Assembly (NCBI GenBank): GCA_041398245.1
Contig: JAWKVC010000003.1
Coordinates: forward strand, 1-64,000
Length of the DNA: 64,000 bases
Direction of reading: 5' to 3'
Source of the DNA: UBA7672 sp041398245
Lineage (GTDB): Bacteria; Pseudomonadota; Alphaproteobacteria; Caulobacterales; Hyphomonadaceae
The notes beneath the pieces are model-generated. The model had not been told where the DNA came from and searched no databases. It was given only the letters and a program-made list of their open reading frames with translations. This document shows positions 20,137 to 29,772 of this stretch, piece after piece (position 1 is the stretch's first letter; each line of letters begins with the position of its first letter). The position numbers and the translations under genes are program-made.

Positions 20137-21632
20137 GTCGTGGTCTTGCCGAACATCATCGCGACAAAGCCGCTGAGCTTCGGCGGTTGGCCCGTGCGCA
20201 GGAGCGATGCCTGGAAGAGGCGTCCCAGCAGGATCATCTCGATCACCACGAAGGCCGCCAGCATCGCGCCTGTCCCTGCGACTTCCAGCAACGAAACGCC
20301 GGCCCCCATCCGCGCCAGCATGGCGAACGGCGTATAGAGAGGTATCCACGACAGGATCACCGGGAATATGCCATTGGGCTGCTGCGCCACGGAGACCATC
20401 ATGAACACCACGGGCAGCGTGATGATCATGATCACCGGCATCAGGTAGGATTGCGCATCCTGCAGCGAATTCGAAAGCGCGCCGATGGCGAGATAGAGCA
20501 TCGAGATGATGAGATAGCCGGCGACGAAGTAGAACAGCATCGCCGCGTACATCCATGGCTGGTCGATGGCCGCCAGCGACGGCTTGACGATATCGGCCAC
20601 CACGCCCTGCACGGAAACCGCCGCGCCAACCGCTGCGCCAACCCAGACGCCCAGGATGGTGAGGCCGATCGCGCCAAGCCCGATCAGCTTGCCGTACATA
20701 AGGTCGGCGGGATGAACCGCCGCGAGAATGGATTCCAGCAGCTTGTTCGAGCGTTCCTCGATCACGCTCTGCAGCATCATCGAGCCGGTCGTCATCACGG
20801 TCACCAGCAGCAGGTAGACCATGGCCAGCGGCAGTACGGAGCGGATCACCACCTGCTCGCGGCCCGCGCCTTGCGGCGGCGCACTCAGTGTCAGCGGCGC
20901 CGACATATCAGCGATCGCGGTGAACTGCTCAGGGGCGAGGCCGCTGGCCTCCAGCGCCTTGCCGCGCATCACGCGCGTGATCTCGTTGCGCACATTGTCG
21001 ACCAGTGTCGTGTTCGGGGCGCCATTGGTCCACATGCGCACGGGCGAGGCTGGCCCCATGTCGGCCGGAATGTAGATCGCCAGCGAAAGTGGCCGCTTGC
21101 CTTGTGTCGTTTCGATCTGGTCCAGCAGGAAGGGGGCGAGCCCTTCTGCAAATCTGTCTGGTCCCGCGCTGGTTTCGACGCCGGGCGGAATCGCGGCGCG
21201 GACATAGTTTGGCTTGTCGACCGCATACGCCGGGGCTTCGGGCGGTGCGTGGGGCTTCACCAGTTCGGCGGCCGCCTCTATGCCGCCGTCGGCAATGAAC
21301 TTGGCGACCTGATCGTCGGAGAACCAGCGATCGCCTTTCGCCCACACGGCGTCGGGCTTCACGTCTTCAAGCCCCCAGCGCTGCACATATCCCGAAAAGG
21401 CGGAAAGCTCGACGCGCTGGTAATTGATCTCAAGACGTTTTTCGATCGCCTGCTCGTACTGGCCCGAGGCGTCGACGATCACATAGGCGGATTCAAGCGT
21501 GGGGCGGAAGAAGCGTCCAGCCACCTGCGAGATGCCGATCACCACTGGCAACACCAGCAGCATCACCCAGAAGCCCCGCGTTGAGGCGATGTATTTGTAT
21601 TCGCGGGCAGCGACGAGAAGGATGTTTCTCAT
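20133..21632 (-). CDS. ABC-2 type exporter permease (NatB-like)
   Basis: 499 residues. One N-terminal membrane helix (GFWVMLLVLPVVIGISQVAG), a large periplasmic domain of about 230 residues, then a cluster of six helices from about residue 265 (LPLAMVYLLLVTVMTTGSMM, ...). This is the NatB/YhaP arrangement of ABC-2 exporters that pump sodium or other substrates outward. The ERSNKLLESILAAVHPADLM coupling motif typical of this family is present. Its start overlaps the stop of the ATPase gene by 4 bp (ATGA), so the two form one transporter. Substrate unknown. Confidence 0.87.
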   Translation of the reverse strand: MRNILLVAAREYKYIASTRGFWVMLLVLPVVIGISQVAGRFFRPTLESAYVIVDASGQYEQAIEKRLEINYQRVELSAFSGYVQRWGLEDVKPDAVWAKGDRWFSDDQVAKFIADGGIEAAAELVKPHAPPEAPAYAVDKPNYVRAAIPPGVETSAGPDRFAEGLAPFLLDQIETTQGKRPLSLAIYIPADMGPASPVRMWTNGAPNTTLVDNVRNEITRVMRGKALEASGLAPEQFTAIADMSAPLTLSAPPQGAGREQVVIRSVLPLAMVYLLLVTVMTTGSMMLQSVIEERSNKLLESILAAVHPADLMYGKLIGLGAIGLTILGVWVGAAVGAAVSVQGVVADIVKPSLAAIDQPWMYAAMLFYFVAGYLIISMLYLAIGALSNSLQDAQSYLMPVIMIITLPVVFMMVSVAQQPNGIFPVILSWIPLYTPFAMLARMGAGVSLLEVAGTGAMLAAFVVIEMILLGRLFQASLLRTGQPPKLSGFVAMMFGKTTT

Positions 21633-22546
21633 TTCGCGGTCTCCTGCTCGCCGCCGACAAGGTGGATGAAGACATCATGCAAACTGGGCCGCTGGCTCTC
21701 GAAGTTGCGCAGCGCAAAGCCCTGCGACGTGCAGGCCTGCAGCAGATCGCCGGGCGTGGAGCCCGCCTTCAGCGCAACCTCCCATGTCGTCCAGCCATCA
21801 GCGGCTCCGGCGCGCGTGGCGGAACTCACGCCGGGCAGCCCTGCCGGATCCGCCTGCGATTCAAGCCGAAGCCTGCCGGGAAGCGTGGCGCGCGCTTCGT
21901 CCTGCGTTCCCTCGAACACCTTGCGGCCGCGCGACAGCAGCACGATGCGATTGGTCAGGCGTTCAGCCTGTTGCATGATGTGCGTGGAGAAGATGACGGT
22001 CGAGCCGGCCTTGGCCATTTCGACCACGATGTCCTCCAGCACCTGCTGATTCACTGGATCGAGGCCAGAAAACGGTTCGTCGAGGATCAGCAGACGCGGC
22101 GCGTTCACCATCGCCGACGCGACCTGCACCTTCTGCGACATGCCCTTTGACAGTTTCTCGATCATGGACTTGGTCCATTCGCCTAGCCCGAAGCGCTCGA
22201 TCAGACGTTCGGCGGACTTCTTGGCTTCGGCCTGTTCCATGCCTTTCAGGCGCCCGAAATAGACGATGGTGTCCAGCACGCTCATGCGCCGGTAGAGACC
22301 GCGCTCTTCCGGCAGGAAGCCGATCTCGGCTGCATTCTCGCGGCCCGGTTTGCGGCCGAGAATCTCGATGGCACCGGATGTCGGGCGGATGATGTCGAGC
22401 GCCATGCGCAGGCTTGTGGTCTTGCCTGCGCCGTTGCCGCCGAGGAAGCCAAAGATCCCGCCCTCAGGCACATCGAAGCTGAGATCGTTGACGGCCGTGA
22501 AGTCGCCGAAGCGTTTTACGACATGGTCAAGCTTGAGGATCGCCAT
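21629..22546 (-). CDS. ABC transporter ATPase (NatA-like)
   Basis: 305 residues. Walker A GGNGAGKTTSLRMALDI, the variant signature LSKGMSQKVQVASAMV (LSKG rather than LSGG is usual in the NatA/YhaQ group), Walker B LLILDEPFSGLDPVNQQ, and H-loop STHIMQQAERL. The C-terminal 70 residues form an accessory domain common in this exporter group. Coupled to the permease gene by a 4-bp overlap. It starts 72 bp downstream of mlaF, possibly within the same long minus-strand transcript. Confidence 0.9.
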   Translation of the reverse strand: MAILKLDHVVKRFGDFTAVNDLSFDVPEGGIFGFLGGNGAGKTTSLRMALDIIRPTSGAIEILGRKPGRENAAEIGFLPEERGLYRRMSVLDTIVYFGRLKGMEQAEAKKSAERLIERFGLGEWTKSMIEKLSKGMSQKVQVASAMVNAPRLLILDEPFSGLDPVNQQVLEDIVVEMAKAGSTVIFSTHIMQQAERLTNRIVLLSRGRKVFEGTQDEARATLPGRLRLESQADPAGLPGVSSATRAGAADGWTTWEVALKAGSTPGDLLQACTSQGFALRNFESQRPSLHDVFIHLVGGEQETAK

Positions 22547-22618
22547 TCTCGCCCCGCTTCGCCGCTCAAGTACTAGTCGCTCGTGCCCGGCCTTTCTTAC
22601 AAAGCCGGAGCCGGATTT

Positions 22619-23386
22619 CTAGATTGCCGGCTGGATTGGCCCTTCGGCGCGGCCGCTGACGAACTGGTCCACGTGCGCATTGCCCGAATTGTCCAGGGAA
22701 GACACGGGCCCGCGCCAGATGATGCGTCCTTCGTGCAGCATCGCCACTTCGTCCGCGATTTTCCGCACGCTGGCCATGTCGTGCGTGATCGTGATGGCGG
22801 CGGCGCCCAGCGCCTTCACCTGCTCCACGATCAGATTGTTCACCGCATCCGCCGTGATCGGGTCGAGACCGGTTGTCGGCTCGTCGAAGAAGATCAGTTC
22901 CGGCGAAGCGATGATCGCGCGCGCCAGCGCCACGCGCTTCTGCATGCCGCCCGAAAGCTCGCCGGGCCGCAGGTCGGCCGCCGACGCGGGCAGGCGCACC
23001 TTGGCGAGGTTCTCGATGGCCCGGCGCTTGGCTTCCGCGCGTCCGACATGATCGCGATAGAGCAGGACGAAGGCGACGTTCTCCCAGACGGTGAGGCTGT
23101 CGAACAGCGCGCCGCCCTGGAACAGCATGCCTGTCCGCCGTCGGGCCGCGTTGATCGCCTTGGCTGTGCGGGTCGGCGCGCCATCGAACAGGATCTCGCC
23201 CTTGTCCGGCGTCATCAGGCCCAGCGCACATTTGATCGTCACCGACTTGCCCGTGCCGGACCCGCCAATGATCACCAACGACTGTCCAGGCTCGACGGTA
23301 AGGTCAACGCCGCGCAACACCTGCTTGGGGCCGAACGCCTTGTGCACATCGCGGAGTTCGATGATGGGTTCGATCTTCACGGTCAC
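22619..23386 (-). CDS. mlaF: Lipid-transport ABC ATPase MlaF
   Basis: 255 residues. Walker A GGSGTGKSVTIKCALGLM, Q-loop GMLFQGGALFDSLTVWENVA (the FDS of MlaF is distinctive), signature LSGGMQKRVALARAI, Walker B LIFFDEPTTGLDPITADAVN and H-loop THDMASVRKI. MlaF powers the inner-membrane MlaFEDB phospholipid transporter that maintains outer-membrane asymmetry. GTG start overlapping the mlaE stop by 4 bp. The substrate-binding MlaD, normally next to mlaFE, is not present here. Confidence 0.9.
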   Translation of the reverse strand: MTVKIEPIIELRDVHKAFGPKQVLRGVDLTVEPGQSLVIIGGSGTGKSVTIKCALGLMTPDKGEILFDGAPTRTAKAINAARRRTGMLFQGGALFDSLTVWENVAFVLLYRDHVGRAEAKRRAIENLAKVRLPASAADLRPGELSGGMQKRVALARAIIASPELIFFDEPTTGLDPITADAVNNLIVEQVKALGAAAITITHDMASVRKIADEVAMLHEGRIIWRGPVSSLDNSGNAHVDQFVSGRAEGPIQPAI

Positions 23387-24210
23387 AGCCCGATCCTCAC
23401 GAAGATCGAGGTGAGCACATAATTGCTGGCGAGGATCAGCACCGCCGCGCCGACCACGGCCAACGTCGCCGCGCGGCCGACGCCGCCTGCGCCGCCTTTG
23501 GACCGGTCACCCTGATAGCAGCCCATCAGCGTGATGATGCCGCCGAACACCGCCGCCTTGATCAGACCGGAGGTGATGTCGCCATTGGTGACGAACGTCC
23601 AGGTGTTGCGCAGATAGATCGAGCCATTGAAGTCGAGCGCGCCGACCGCCACCAGCCAGCCGCCCATCACGCCGATGATGTCGGCGACCAGCACCAGCAG
23701 GGGCAGCATCAGCACGCCGGCGATCACGCGTGGCGCATAGAGAAAGCGCTCCGGTCTTCCTGAGAGTGTAAGAAGCGCGTCGATCTGTTCGGTCACGCGC
23801 ATCGCGCCGATCTCGGCGGCGATACCTGCGCTGACGCGGCCCGCCAGCATCAGGCCGGCGAGCACAGGGCCGAGTTCGCGCGTGATGCCCAGCACCACGA
23901 TGTTGGGCACGAACTGCTCGGCGTTGAAGCGCGATCCGCCCTGATAGATGTTCAGCGCCAGGGCCGCGCCAATGAACACGGCCGTGAGCCCGACCACGGG
24001 CAGGGAATAGTAGCCGATCTTCAGGCACTGGCGCAGCAGCTCGCGGACATAGATCACCGGCGTCACGCATGCGGCCAGCACGCGCGCCGAGAACGCCGTG
24101 ATCCGGCCAATCTCGCGGAAGCCGCCGAGAACGGTGCGCCCGATCAGGCGGAAGGGCCGCAGGAGGAGAGGCCCCTCGGCGGCGCTGGCGTTGGCCGATT
24201 GTCCTGTCAT
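23383..24210 (-). CDS. mlaE: Lipid-transport ABC permease MlaE
   Basis: 275 residues from ATG 24210 (MTGQSANASAAEGPLLL); the longer frame upstream lies inside alr and is not real. It has five or six membrane segments and the MlaE/YrbE signature: GYYSLPVVGLTAVFIGAALA, RELGPVLAGLMLAGRVSAGI, AEIGAMRVTEQIDALLTLSG and a final LILASNYVLTSIF. Partner of MlaF in retrograde or anterograde phospholipid transport across the periplasm. Its ATG overlaps the alr stop (ATGA), continuing the dnaB-alr-mlaE-mlaF string. Confidence 0.9.
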   Translation of the reverse strand: MTGQSANASAAEGPLLLRPFRLIGRTVLGGFREIGRITAFSARVLAACVTPVIYVRELLRQCLKIGYYSLPVVGLTAVFIGAALALNIYQGGSRFNAEQFVPNIVVLGITRELGPVLAGLMLAGRVSAGIAAEIGAMRVTEQIDALLTLSGRPERFLYAPRVIAGVLMLPLLVLVADIIGVMGGWLVAVGALDFNGSIYLRNTWTFVTNGDITSGLIKAAVFGGIITLMGCYQGDRSKGGAGGVGRAATLAVVGAAVLILASNYVLTSIFVRIGL

Positions 24211-25262
24211 TCGCCCCCCGAATAGCGGCGGTCGAGGCGGGCGCCCAGCCGGGTGAGGATCTCGTAGCTGATCGTGCCCATATGGCCGGCTGCCTCTTCG
24301 ATGGGGATATTGGGTCCCAGGAACTCCACGCCATCCCCCGGGAAAACCGAAAGTCCGGTCACGTCGATGACGATCAGGTCCATCGAGACGCGGCCCAGGA
24401 TGGGCCGCACCTGACCCTGAACATGCGCCTTGCCCCTGTTCGAGGCCGCGCGCAAGAAACCATCGGCGTAGCCGAGGCCGATCGTCGCCAGCTGCGTGTC
24501 GGCCTCGGCCGTCCACGTTGCGCCATAGCCGACCGTTTCGCCCTTCCGGATGTCGCGCACCTGCAGGATCGGCGCTGTCAGCGTAACGACCGTGTGCGGC
24601 GGCGATCCTTCGCCCGGCGTTGGTCCGCCGCCATAAAGGCCGATCCCCGGCCTGATCTCCTCGAAATGATAGTCGGGTCCCAGATAGGCGCCGCCCGTGG
24701 CCGCGAGGCTACGGGGTATCCCCGGCCACAGCGCGCTGGCGCGCGCGAAGACTTCAAGCTGTTCGGCATTCTTGGGATGCGGATCGTCAGCGCAGGCGAG
24801 GTGGCTCACCAGCTTGACAGGCTTCGGCAGCATGCGCTGCGCGGCGGCCCAGTGCGCTTCGCTGAGGCCCAGCCTGTTCATCCCCGTGTCAACATGCAGC
24901 GCGGCCGGTCGCGCCTCGATGTTGCCGCTGAGCCACATGTCGATCTGTTCGAGATGGTTCAGCACCGGCACGAGCTGATACATCGCGAACAGATCCATCG
25001 TGTCGCGCGAAGGTCCGTGAAAGACGCTGATCTCAGGCGCCGGACCAACAAGGCGGCGCAGCTCCGCGCCTTCCTGCGGCCACGCCACGTAGAAGCGAGA
25101 GCAGCCCCCCTTCGCCAGCGCAGGCCCAACATGGCTCGCGCCCAGGCCATAGGCGTCAGCCTTGACGACGGCGGCGGCGCTGGCGGCGCCAACCCGGCGC
25201 TGGAACATGCGCCAGTTCGCAACGAGTGCGTCGAGGTCGATGTGCAGCCTGGGTCCAGCCAT
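24207..25262 (-). CDS. alr: Alanine racemase
   Basis: About 351 residues. PLP enzyme making D-alanine for peptidoglycan. PLP lysine in AAAVVKADAYGLGA (about residue 34-36), HVDTGMNRLGL, GIGLYGG, the catalytic Tyr in ETVGYGATWTA, and the C-terminal GRVSMDLIVIDVT. I prefer ATG 25262 (MAGPRLHIDLDAL); a GTG two codons upstream (25268) is equally possible and neither has a strong ribosome site. It lies between dnaB and mlaE in one minus-strand operon, the dnaB-alr order being common in alphaproteobacteria. Confidence 0.95.
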   Translation of the reverse strand: MAGPRLHIDLDALVANWRMFQRRVGAASAAAVVKADAYGLGASHVGPALAKGGCSRFYVAWPQEGAELRRLVGPAPEISVFHGPSRDTMDLFAMYQLVPVLNHLEQIDMWLSGNIEARPAALHVDTGMNRLGLSEAHWAAAQRMLPKPVKLVSHLACADDPHPKNAEQLEVFARASALWPGIPRSLAATGGAYLGPDYHFEEIRPGIGLYGGGPTPGEGSPPHTVVTLTAPILQVRDIRKGETVGYGATWTAEADTQLATIGLGYADGFLRAASNRGKAHVQGQVRPILGRVSMDLIVIDVTGLSVFPGDGVEFLGPNIPIEEAAGHMGTISYEILTRLGARLDRRYSGGE

Positions 25263-25307
25263 GGGCACTGGCTAGTCCGGATCTCAGGGCAGAGGTGAAG
25301 GCGGGCG

Positions 25308-26855
25308 CTATTCTTCGCCATCGGGCAGGAAGGGCTTGCTCGATCCTCCGCCGCCGGTCTGGCCGCCGCCGCCCTGCCATCCGCCCGAATGACCGGACGA
25401 GCGGCCGGGCGTGTGATCGAGGTTCGAGAACTTCACGCGGGCCGGGTTGAAGCCGACCTCGACCTTGCCGATGGGGCCGTGGCGCTGTTTCGAGATGATG
25501 ATCTCGGCCACGTTGAACTTGGCGGCCATCGCATCCTTCCACTCTGCGTGCCGCGGGTCGGCCACGTCCGGCTCGAGACGTTCAAGGTAATACGCCTCGC
25601 GATAGATGAAGATGACGACGTCCGCGTCTTGCTCGATCGAGCCGGATTCCCGGAGGTCGGCGAGCTGGGGCCGCTTGTCCTCGCGCTGTTCGACGGCGCG
25701 CGACAGCTGCGACAGTGCGATGATCGGGATCGCCAATTCCTTGGCCAGCGCCTTCAGCGACTTGGTGATCTCGGTGACTTCCTGCACGCGGCCGTCATTG
25801 CGCCGGCTGCCCGATGGCGTCACCAGCTGAAGATAGTCGATGATCAGAAGATCGAGGCCCGATGTCCGCTGCAGGCGGCGCGCGCGCGCGGCCAGCTGCG
25901 AGATCGAAATGCCGCCGGTGTCATCGATATAGAGCGGAATGCCTTCCATCTCTTCGGCGGCGTTGCGGATGTCCTCGTAGTCCTTAGGCGTCAGCTCGCC
26001 TCGGCGCATCTTGTCGGAGGGCACGCCGGATACGTCCGCGAGGATACGCGCGGCGAGCTGGTCGGACGACATCTCCAGCGAGAAGAAGCCGACAACCGCG
26101 CCTTCGTCGGTCTTCATCTGGCCGTTCGGGCCGGGCGACCGCTTGCAGTGCTTGGCGGCATAGTAGGCGATGTTGGTCGCCAGCGCGGTCTTCCCCATGG
26201 AAGGACGCGCCGCGAGAATGACGAGGTCGGATTTGTGCAGGCCGCCCAGCTTGCGGTCCAGCTCGGACAGTCCGCTCGGCACGCCGGCGATCTTGCCGTC
26301 GCGCTTGTAGGCGGCGGTGGCCGTCTCGATCGACGTCGTCAGCGCCGAGTTGAAACTCTTGAAGCCCTGCGCCCCCGCCCCGCGTTCGGCGAGCGTAAAC
26401 AGTTTGCGTTCGGCGTCCTGGATCTGGATTTCGCCGGGCTCCTCCAGCTCGCCCCGCGCCGCCTTCGTGACCATTCCGGCGCCGATATCGATCAGCTCCC
26501 GCCGAAGGGAGAGGTCATGCACCAGCCGGGCATAGTCGATGATCTCGGGGCCGAAAGCCGCTGAATCCAGAAGGTCGGCGAGATACCGGGCGCCGCCGAT
26601 CTCGACCAGCTTTCCGTCGCGCTCGAAGTGTTCCTTGAGCGTCACCCCGTCGGCCACGCGGCCGTTGGAGATCATGCGATCAAGCACCTCGAAGATGATG
26701 GCGTTGGCCGGGGCGTAGAAATCCCGCGGTTTCAGGATGTCGGACACGCGCTGGTGAGCGTTGTTATCAAACAGGATCGCACCCAGCACGGCCATTTCGG
26801 CCTGCAGGTTGTGCGGCGGCACTGTCTGTTGCGTGATCTCGTGGTCCTTAGGCAT
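25308..26855 (-). CDS. dnaB: Replicative DNA helicase
   Basis: 515 residues. N-terminal collar domain (PPHNLQAEMAVLGAILFDNN), then a RecA-like helicase core with Walker A ILAARPSMGKTALATNIAYY, DLLIIDYLQLV (Walker B), and the DnaB motif LRESGSIEQDADVVIFIYRE; Gly-rich C-terminal tail. Hexameric 5'-3' helicase at the replication fork. AAGGAAGGGG precedes the ATG. First gene of the minus-strand dnaB-alr-mlaEF run, divergent from lysS. Confidence 0.97.
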   Translation of the reverse strand: MPKDHEITQQTVPPHNLQAEMAVLGAILFDNNAHQRVSDILKPRDFYAPANAIIFEVLDRMISNGRVADGVTLKEHFERDGKLVEIGGARYLADLLDSAAFGPEIIDYARLVHDLSLRRELIDIGAGMVTKAARGELEEPGEIQIQDAERKLFTLAERGAGAQGFKSFNSALTTSIETATAAYKRDGKIAGVPSGLSELDRKLGGLHKSDLVILAARPSMGKTALATNIAYYAAKHCKRSPGPNGQMKTDEGAVVGFFSLEMSSDQLAARILADVSGVPSDKMRRGELTPKDYEDIRNAAEEMEGIPLYIDDTGGISISQLAARARRLQRTSGLDLLIIDYLQLVTPSGSRRNDGRVQEVTEITKSLKALAKELAIPIIALSQLSRAVEQREDKRPQLADLRESGSIEQDADVVIFIYREAYYLERLEPDVADPRHAEWKDAMAAKFNVAEIIISKQRHGPIGKVEVGFNPARVKFSNLDHTPGRSSGHSGGWQGGGGQTGGGGSSKPFLPDGEE

Positions 26856-27016
26856 GGCCCCTTCCTTAGGCCAACTGGCCCGGGGAATCGCGGGGGGATT
26901 CTAGTTATCCTCAGTTCGCTTGTCGCTGTTGATGGACAGCGCCCGTCCCGGCGGACGCCATGAAGCTTGACCCTTGTTTCTGCGCCGCATAGGCGATCTG
27001 CGCAGGAGTTTCAGTC

Positions 27017-28637
27017 ATGTCCGCCGCAGATCTCGCGCAAGCCGCCAAAGCCTGGCCTTTCGAGCAGGCGCGCGAACTCAAGGGGCGGATCGAGAAGCTT
27101 GAGAAGGCCGGACGTCCCAAGGACGCGCCGGTCATCTTCGAGACGGGCTATGGCCCATCCGGCCTGCCGCACATCGGCACCTTCGGGGAAGTCGTGCGCA
27201 CGACGATGGTGCGCCACGCCTTCGAGACGCTCACGGACGGCCAGTACAGGACGGCTGATCTGCGTCTCCGACGACATGGACGGCATGCGCAAGGTGCGGA
27301 CACGGTTCCCAATCGGAGAGCCTGAAGCCATACCTGCGAAGCCGCTGACTGTCGTGCCTGATCCTTTCGGCACGCACGAAAGCCCCATAGGCGCCCACAT
27401 GAACGCGCGGCTGCGCCTTCCTCGACAGCTTCGGCCGAGTACAGATTCGCCTCCCGCCACGACGCTCTACAAATCCGGGCGGTTCGACGCGATGCTGCTG
27501 CGCGCGGCCGAGAAGTACGATGACATCATGAAGGTGATGCTGCCGACGCTCGGCGACGAACGCCGCGAAACCTATTCGCCCTTCCTGCCGATCTCGCCGA
27601 CGACAGGCCGCGTGCTCTACGTGCCGATGAAGACAGTCGATGCGAAGGCCGGAACGGTCACGTTCGAGGACGAGAATGGCGAAGACGCCACCGTTCCCGT
27701 AACCGGCGGGCATGTGAAGCTGCAGTGGAAGCCGGACTTCGGCATGCGCTGGGCGGCGCTCGGCGTCGACTTCGAGATGTTCGGCAAGGACCACCAGGCC
27801 AACGCACCGATCTATTCGAAGATCTGCCGGATCCTTGGGGCCGAACCGCCACAGCAGTTCGTCTACGAGCTCTTCCTGGATGAGAAGGGCGAGAAGATCT
27901 CCAAGACCAAGGGAAATGGCATCTCGGTCGAACAGTGGCTCGCCTATGCGCCGCAGGAGTCGCTGGCGCTCTACCAATGGCAGAAACCCAAGACCGCAAA
28001 GAAGCTCTACTTCGACGTGATCCCGAAGGCGGTCGACGAATACCTCGCCTTCCTTGACGCTTATCCGAAGCAGACGCCCGAACAGCAGCTGGAAAATCCG
28101 GTGTGGCACATCCATGGCGGCAAGCCGCCGGCGAAGTCCTCGCCGGTGTCCTTCGCCATGTTGCTGAACCTCGTTTCCGCCGCCAACGCGTCCACCAAGG
28201 AAGTGCTCTGGGGCTTCATCCGCCGCGAGGCGCCCGACGCCACGCCCGAGACCGATCCGTTGCTGGACCGGCTCGTTGGCTATGCGCTGAAGTACTACGC
28301 CGATTTCGTGAAGCCGACGAAGACCTACCGCGCGCCGGATGAGAAGGAACGCGCCGCGCTGGAAGATCTAGCCAATCAATTGGAAGAGATCGACGACTTT
28401 TCGCGGCATAGCTATGGCAGCCAAAATATCATTCCTCCGACGGATGCTGAGGCATTGCAGACTGTGGTGTACGCGGTTGGAACTCAACATCAGTTCGAGC
28501 CGCTTCGCGCCTGGTTCACGGCGATCTACGAAGTCTGCCTCGGTCAGAGCCAAGGCCCGCGCTTCGGCGGCTTCGTTGCGCTCTATGGCGTGAAGGAATC
28601 CGCGCAGCTGATCCGCGACTCTCTGGCGCGCGGCTAG
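27017..28637 (+). pseudogene. lysS: Class I lysyl-tRNA synthetase, multiple indels
   Basis: Charges tRNA-Lys. Class I type: the HIGH-like motif GLPHIGTFGEV near residue 55 and the KMSKS-like motif EKISKTKGNG. The first 77 codons (27017 to about 27250) are in one frame, then the homology moves to another frame at RLICVSDDMDGMRKV. Between about 27275 and 27470 at least three further deletions and two insertions are needed to recover the conserved path (for example LRAFLDSFGFEY is split). After 27470 (YKSGRFDAML) the gene is clean to its stop. A class II enzyme elsewhere could replace it. Otherwise the gene must be intact, and the damage is sequence error. Conserved codons are otherwise unmutated, which supports error. 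Confidence 0.88.
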
Positions 28638-28638
28638 C

Positions 28639-29312
28639 GTGAGCAGCGAACCGCTTCTGCCGGCGGTTCAGGCGCTTGCCGCCCGGCTTGGGGTTCAAGA
28701 CACGCTTCGAAAATCGGTGGCGCTGCGCCAGACGGGGCGGATGCGCAACGATGGCGGTTCCGACTGGATGTCGTTCACCGCGCGCCAGACCATAGCCCTC
28801 ACGGATTGCGCGTTCAGGTGGCGCGCGAGAACGGGGCCGCTTGGCCTCGTGTCCGTGCGCGACAGTTTTGAAAATGGACGCGGCCGGCTAAACGTATCCG
28901 CGCTTGGTTTCATCCCCATTGCACGCGCAGCGGGCTCGCCGGATGTGACGCGCGGCGAGCTGATGCGCTATCTCGCCGAACTCGCCTGGGCGCCGGCGGC
29001 GATCCTGCTCAACCGCCAGCTCCGATGGCGTGTCATCGACGACCAGCGCCTCGCCGTATCTGCGGAAGCCGGGGCGCTCGCGCCGAAGTCGAACTCACAC
29101 TGGATGGCGAAGGCCGCATCGAATCCGCCTTCGCGCCGGATCGGCCGCGCGCAATCAAGGGTGGTTTCATCCCCGCGCCATGGCGGGGCCGCTTCAGCGA
29201 CTACCGGCAGGTCGGCGCGGCATGGATCCCGTTTGCGGGAGAGGTTGGCTGGGTCAGCGATCCTGACGAAATCGTCTGGCAGGGCCGCATCGAAAGCTGG
29301 GAATTGCGTTAG
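28639..29312 (+). pseudogene. DUF6544 family protein, frameshifted
   Basis: About 224 residues if one base is restored. Frame 1 gives LRKSVALRQTGRMRNDGGSD, WMSFTARQTIAL, GRLNVSALGFIPIARAAGSP and GELMRYLAELAWAPAAILLN. A second frame continues with AEVELTLDGEGRIESAFAPD, PWRGRFSDYRQVGAAWIPFA and GEVGWVSDPDEIVWQGRIES. Together this is the full DUF6544 pattern, so a single base is missing near the GGGG at 29071-29074. Cytosolic, function unknown. GTG start 1 bp after the lysS stop, so probably co-transcribed with lysS. Its stop overlaps the convergent membrane gene. Confidence 0.75.
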
Positions 29313-29725
29313 CCGAACGCGAGCACAGAGAAGATCGCGACCAGCAACCAGCAGAGCGCCGACAGCGGCCCAAGCGTCAGCAACAAGCGTGCGACCTTGG
29401 GCGCGCCGCGGCGGGCGCGTTCATAGACCATCTCGGTGCTGATCGCGGCGAAGGTCAGCAGCACGGCAAAGCCGAGCTTCATCCAGAACATGGTCGAAAG
29501 ATCGACGCCGCCGGGCCGCATCAACGCCAGCGGAAAGCCCGAGGGCCACAGCAGTATCAGGCCAATGATCGCAATCCGCGCGAACACAGGACCGACGCCA
29601 CGGATGGGCCCGCCCTTCTGCTTTTGAGCGGGCGGCGCAGCCAGCAAGACGGTGAAGCCGCCAAGGCTTCCCGTCGCGCCGAGCATCAGGCCGGCCAGGT
29701 GAAAGAAGGACAGGACTTCGATCAT
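29309..29725 (-). CDS. Four-helix inner-membrane protein
   Basis: 138 residues from ATG 29725 (MIEVLSFFHLAGLMLGATGS). Four predicted membrane helices: LSFFHLAGLMLGATGSLGGF, VFARIAIIGLILLWPSGFPL, MFWMKLGFAVLLTFAAISTE and LLTLGPLSALCWLLVAIFSV. The layout, with His in helix 1 and a W-x-K in helix 3, is reminiscent of small haem-containing or copper-resistance D-like membrane proteins, but I cannot assign a family. The longer upstream frame overlaps the next gene and has no membrane logic. Confidence 0.6.
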   Translation of the reverse strand: MIEVLSFFHLAGLMLGATGSLGGFTVLLAAPPAQKQKGGPIRGVGPVFARIAIIGLILLWPSGFPLALMRPGGVDLSTMFWMKLGFAVLLTFAAISTEMVYERARRGAPKVARLLLTLGPLSALCWLLVAIFSVLAFG

Positions 29726-29772
29726 GCCAGCCGACGATTGCCTGAACAGGGTTACCGAATGGCTTCGGTGGT

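Noticed and set aside
20187..21584. Long plus-strand open frame (about 465 codons) opposite the ABC permease
   Set aside because: Its protein is rich in His/Arg/Gln without domains and lies fully antisense to a clear permease gene; a GC-skew artefact.
25389..26564. Long plus-strand open frame opposite dnaB
   Set aside because: Antisense to a certain dnaB gene, no motifs.
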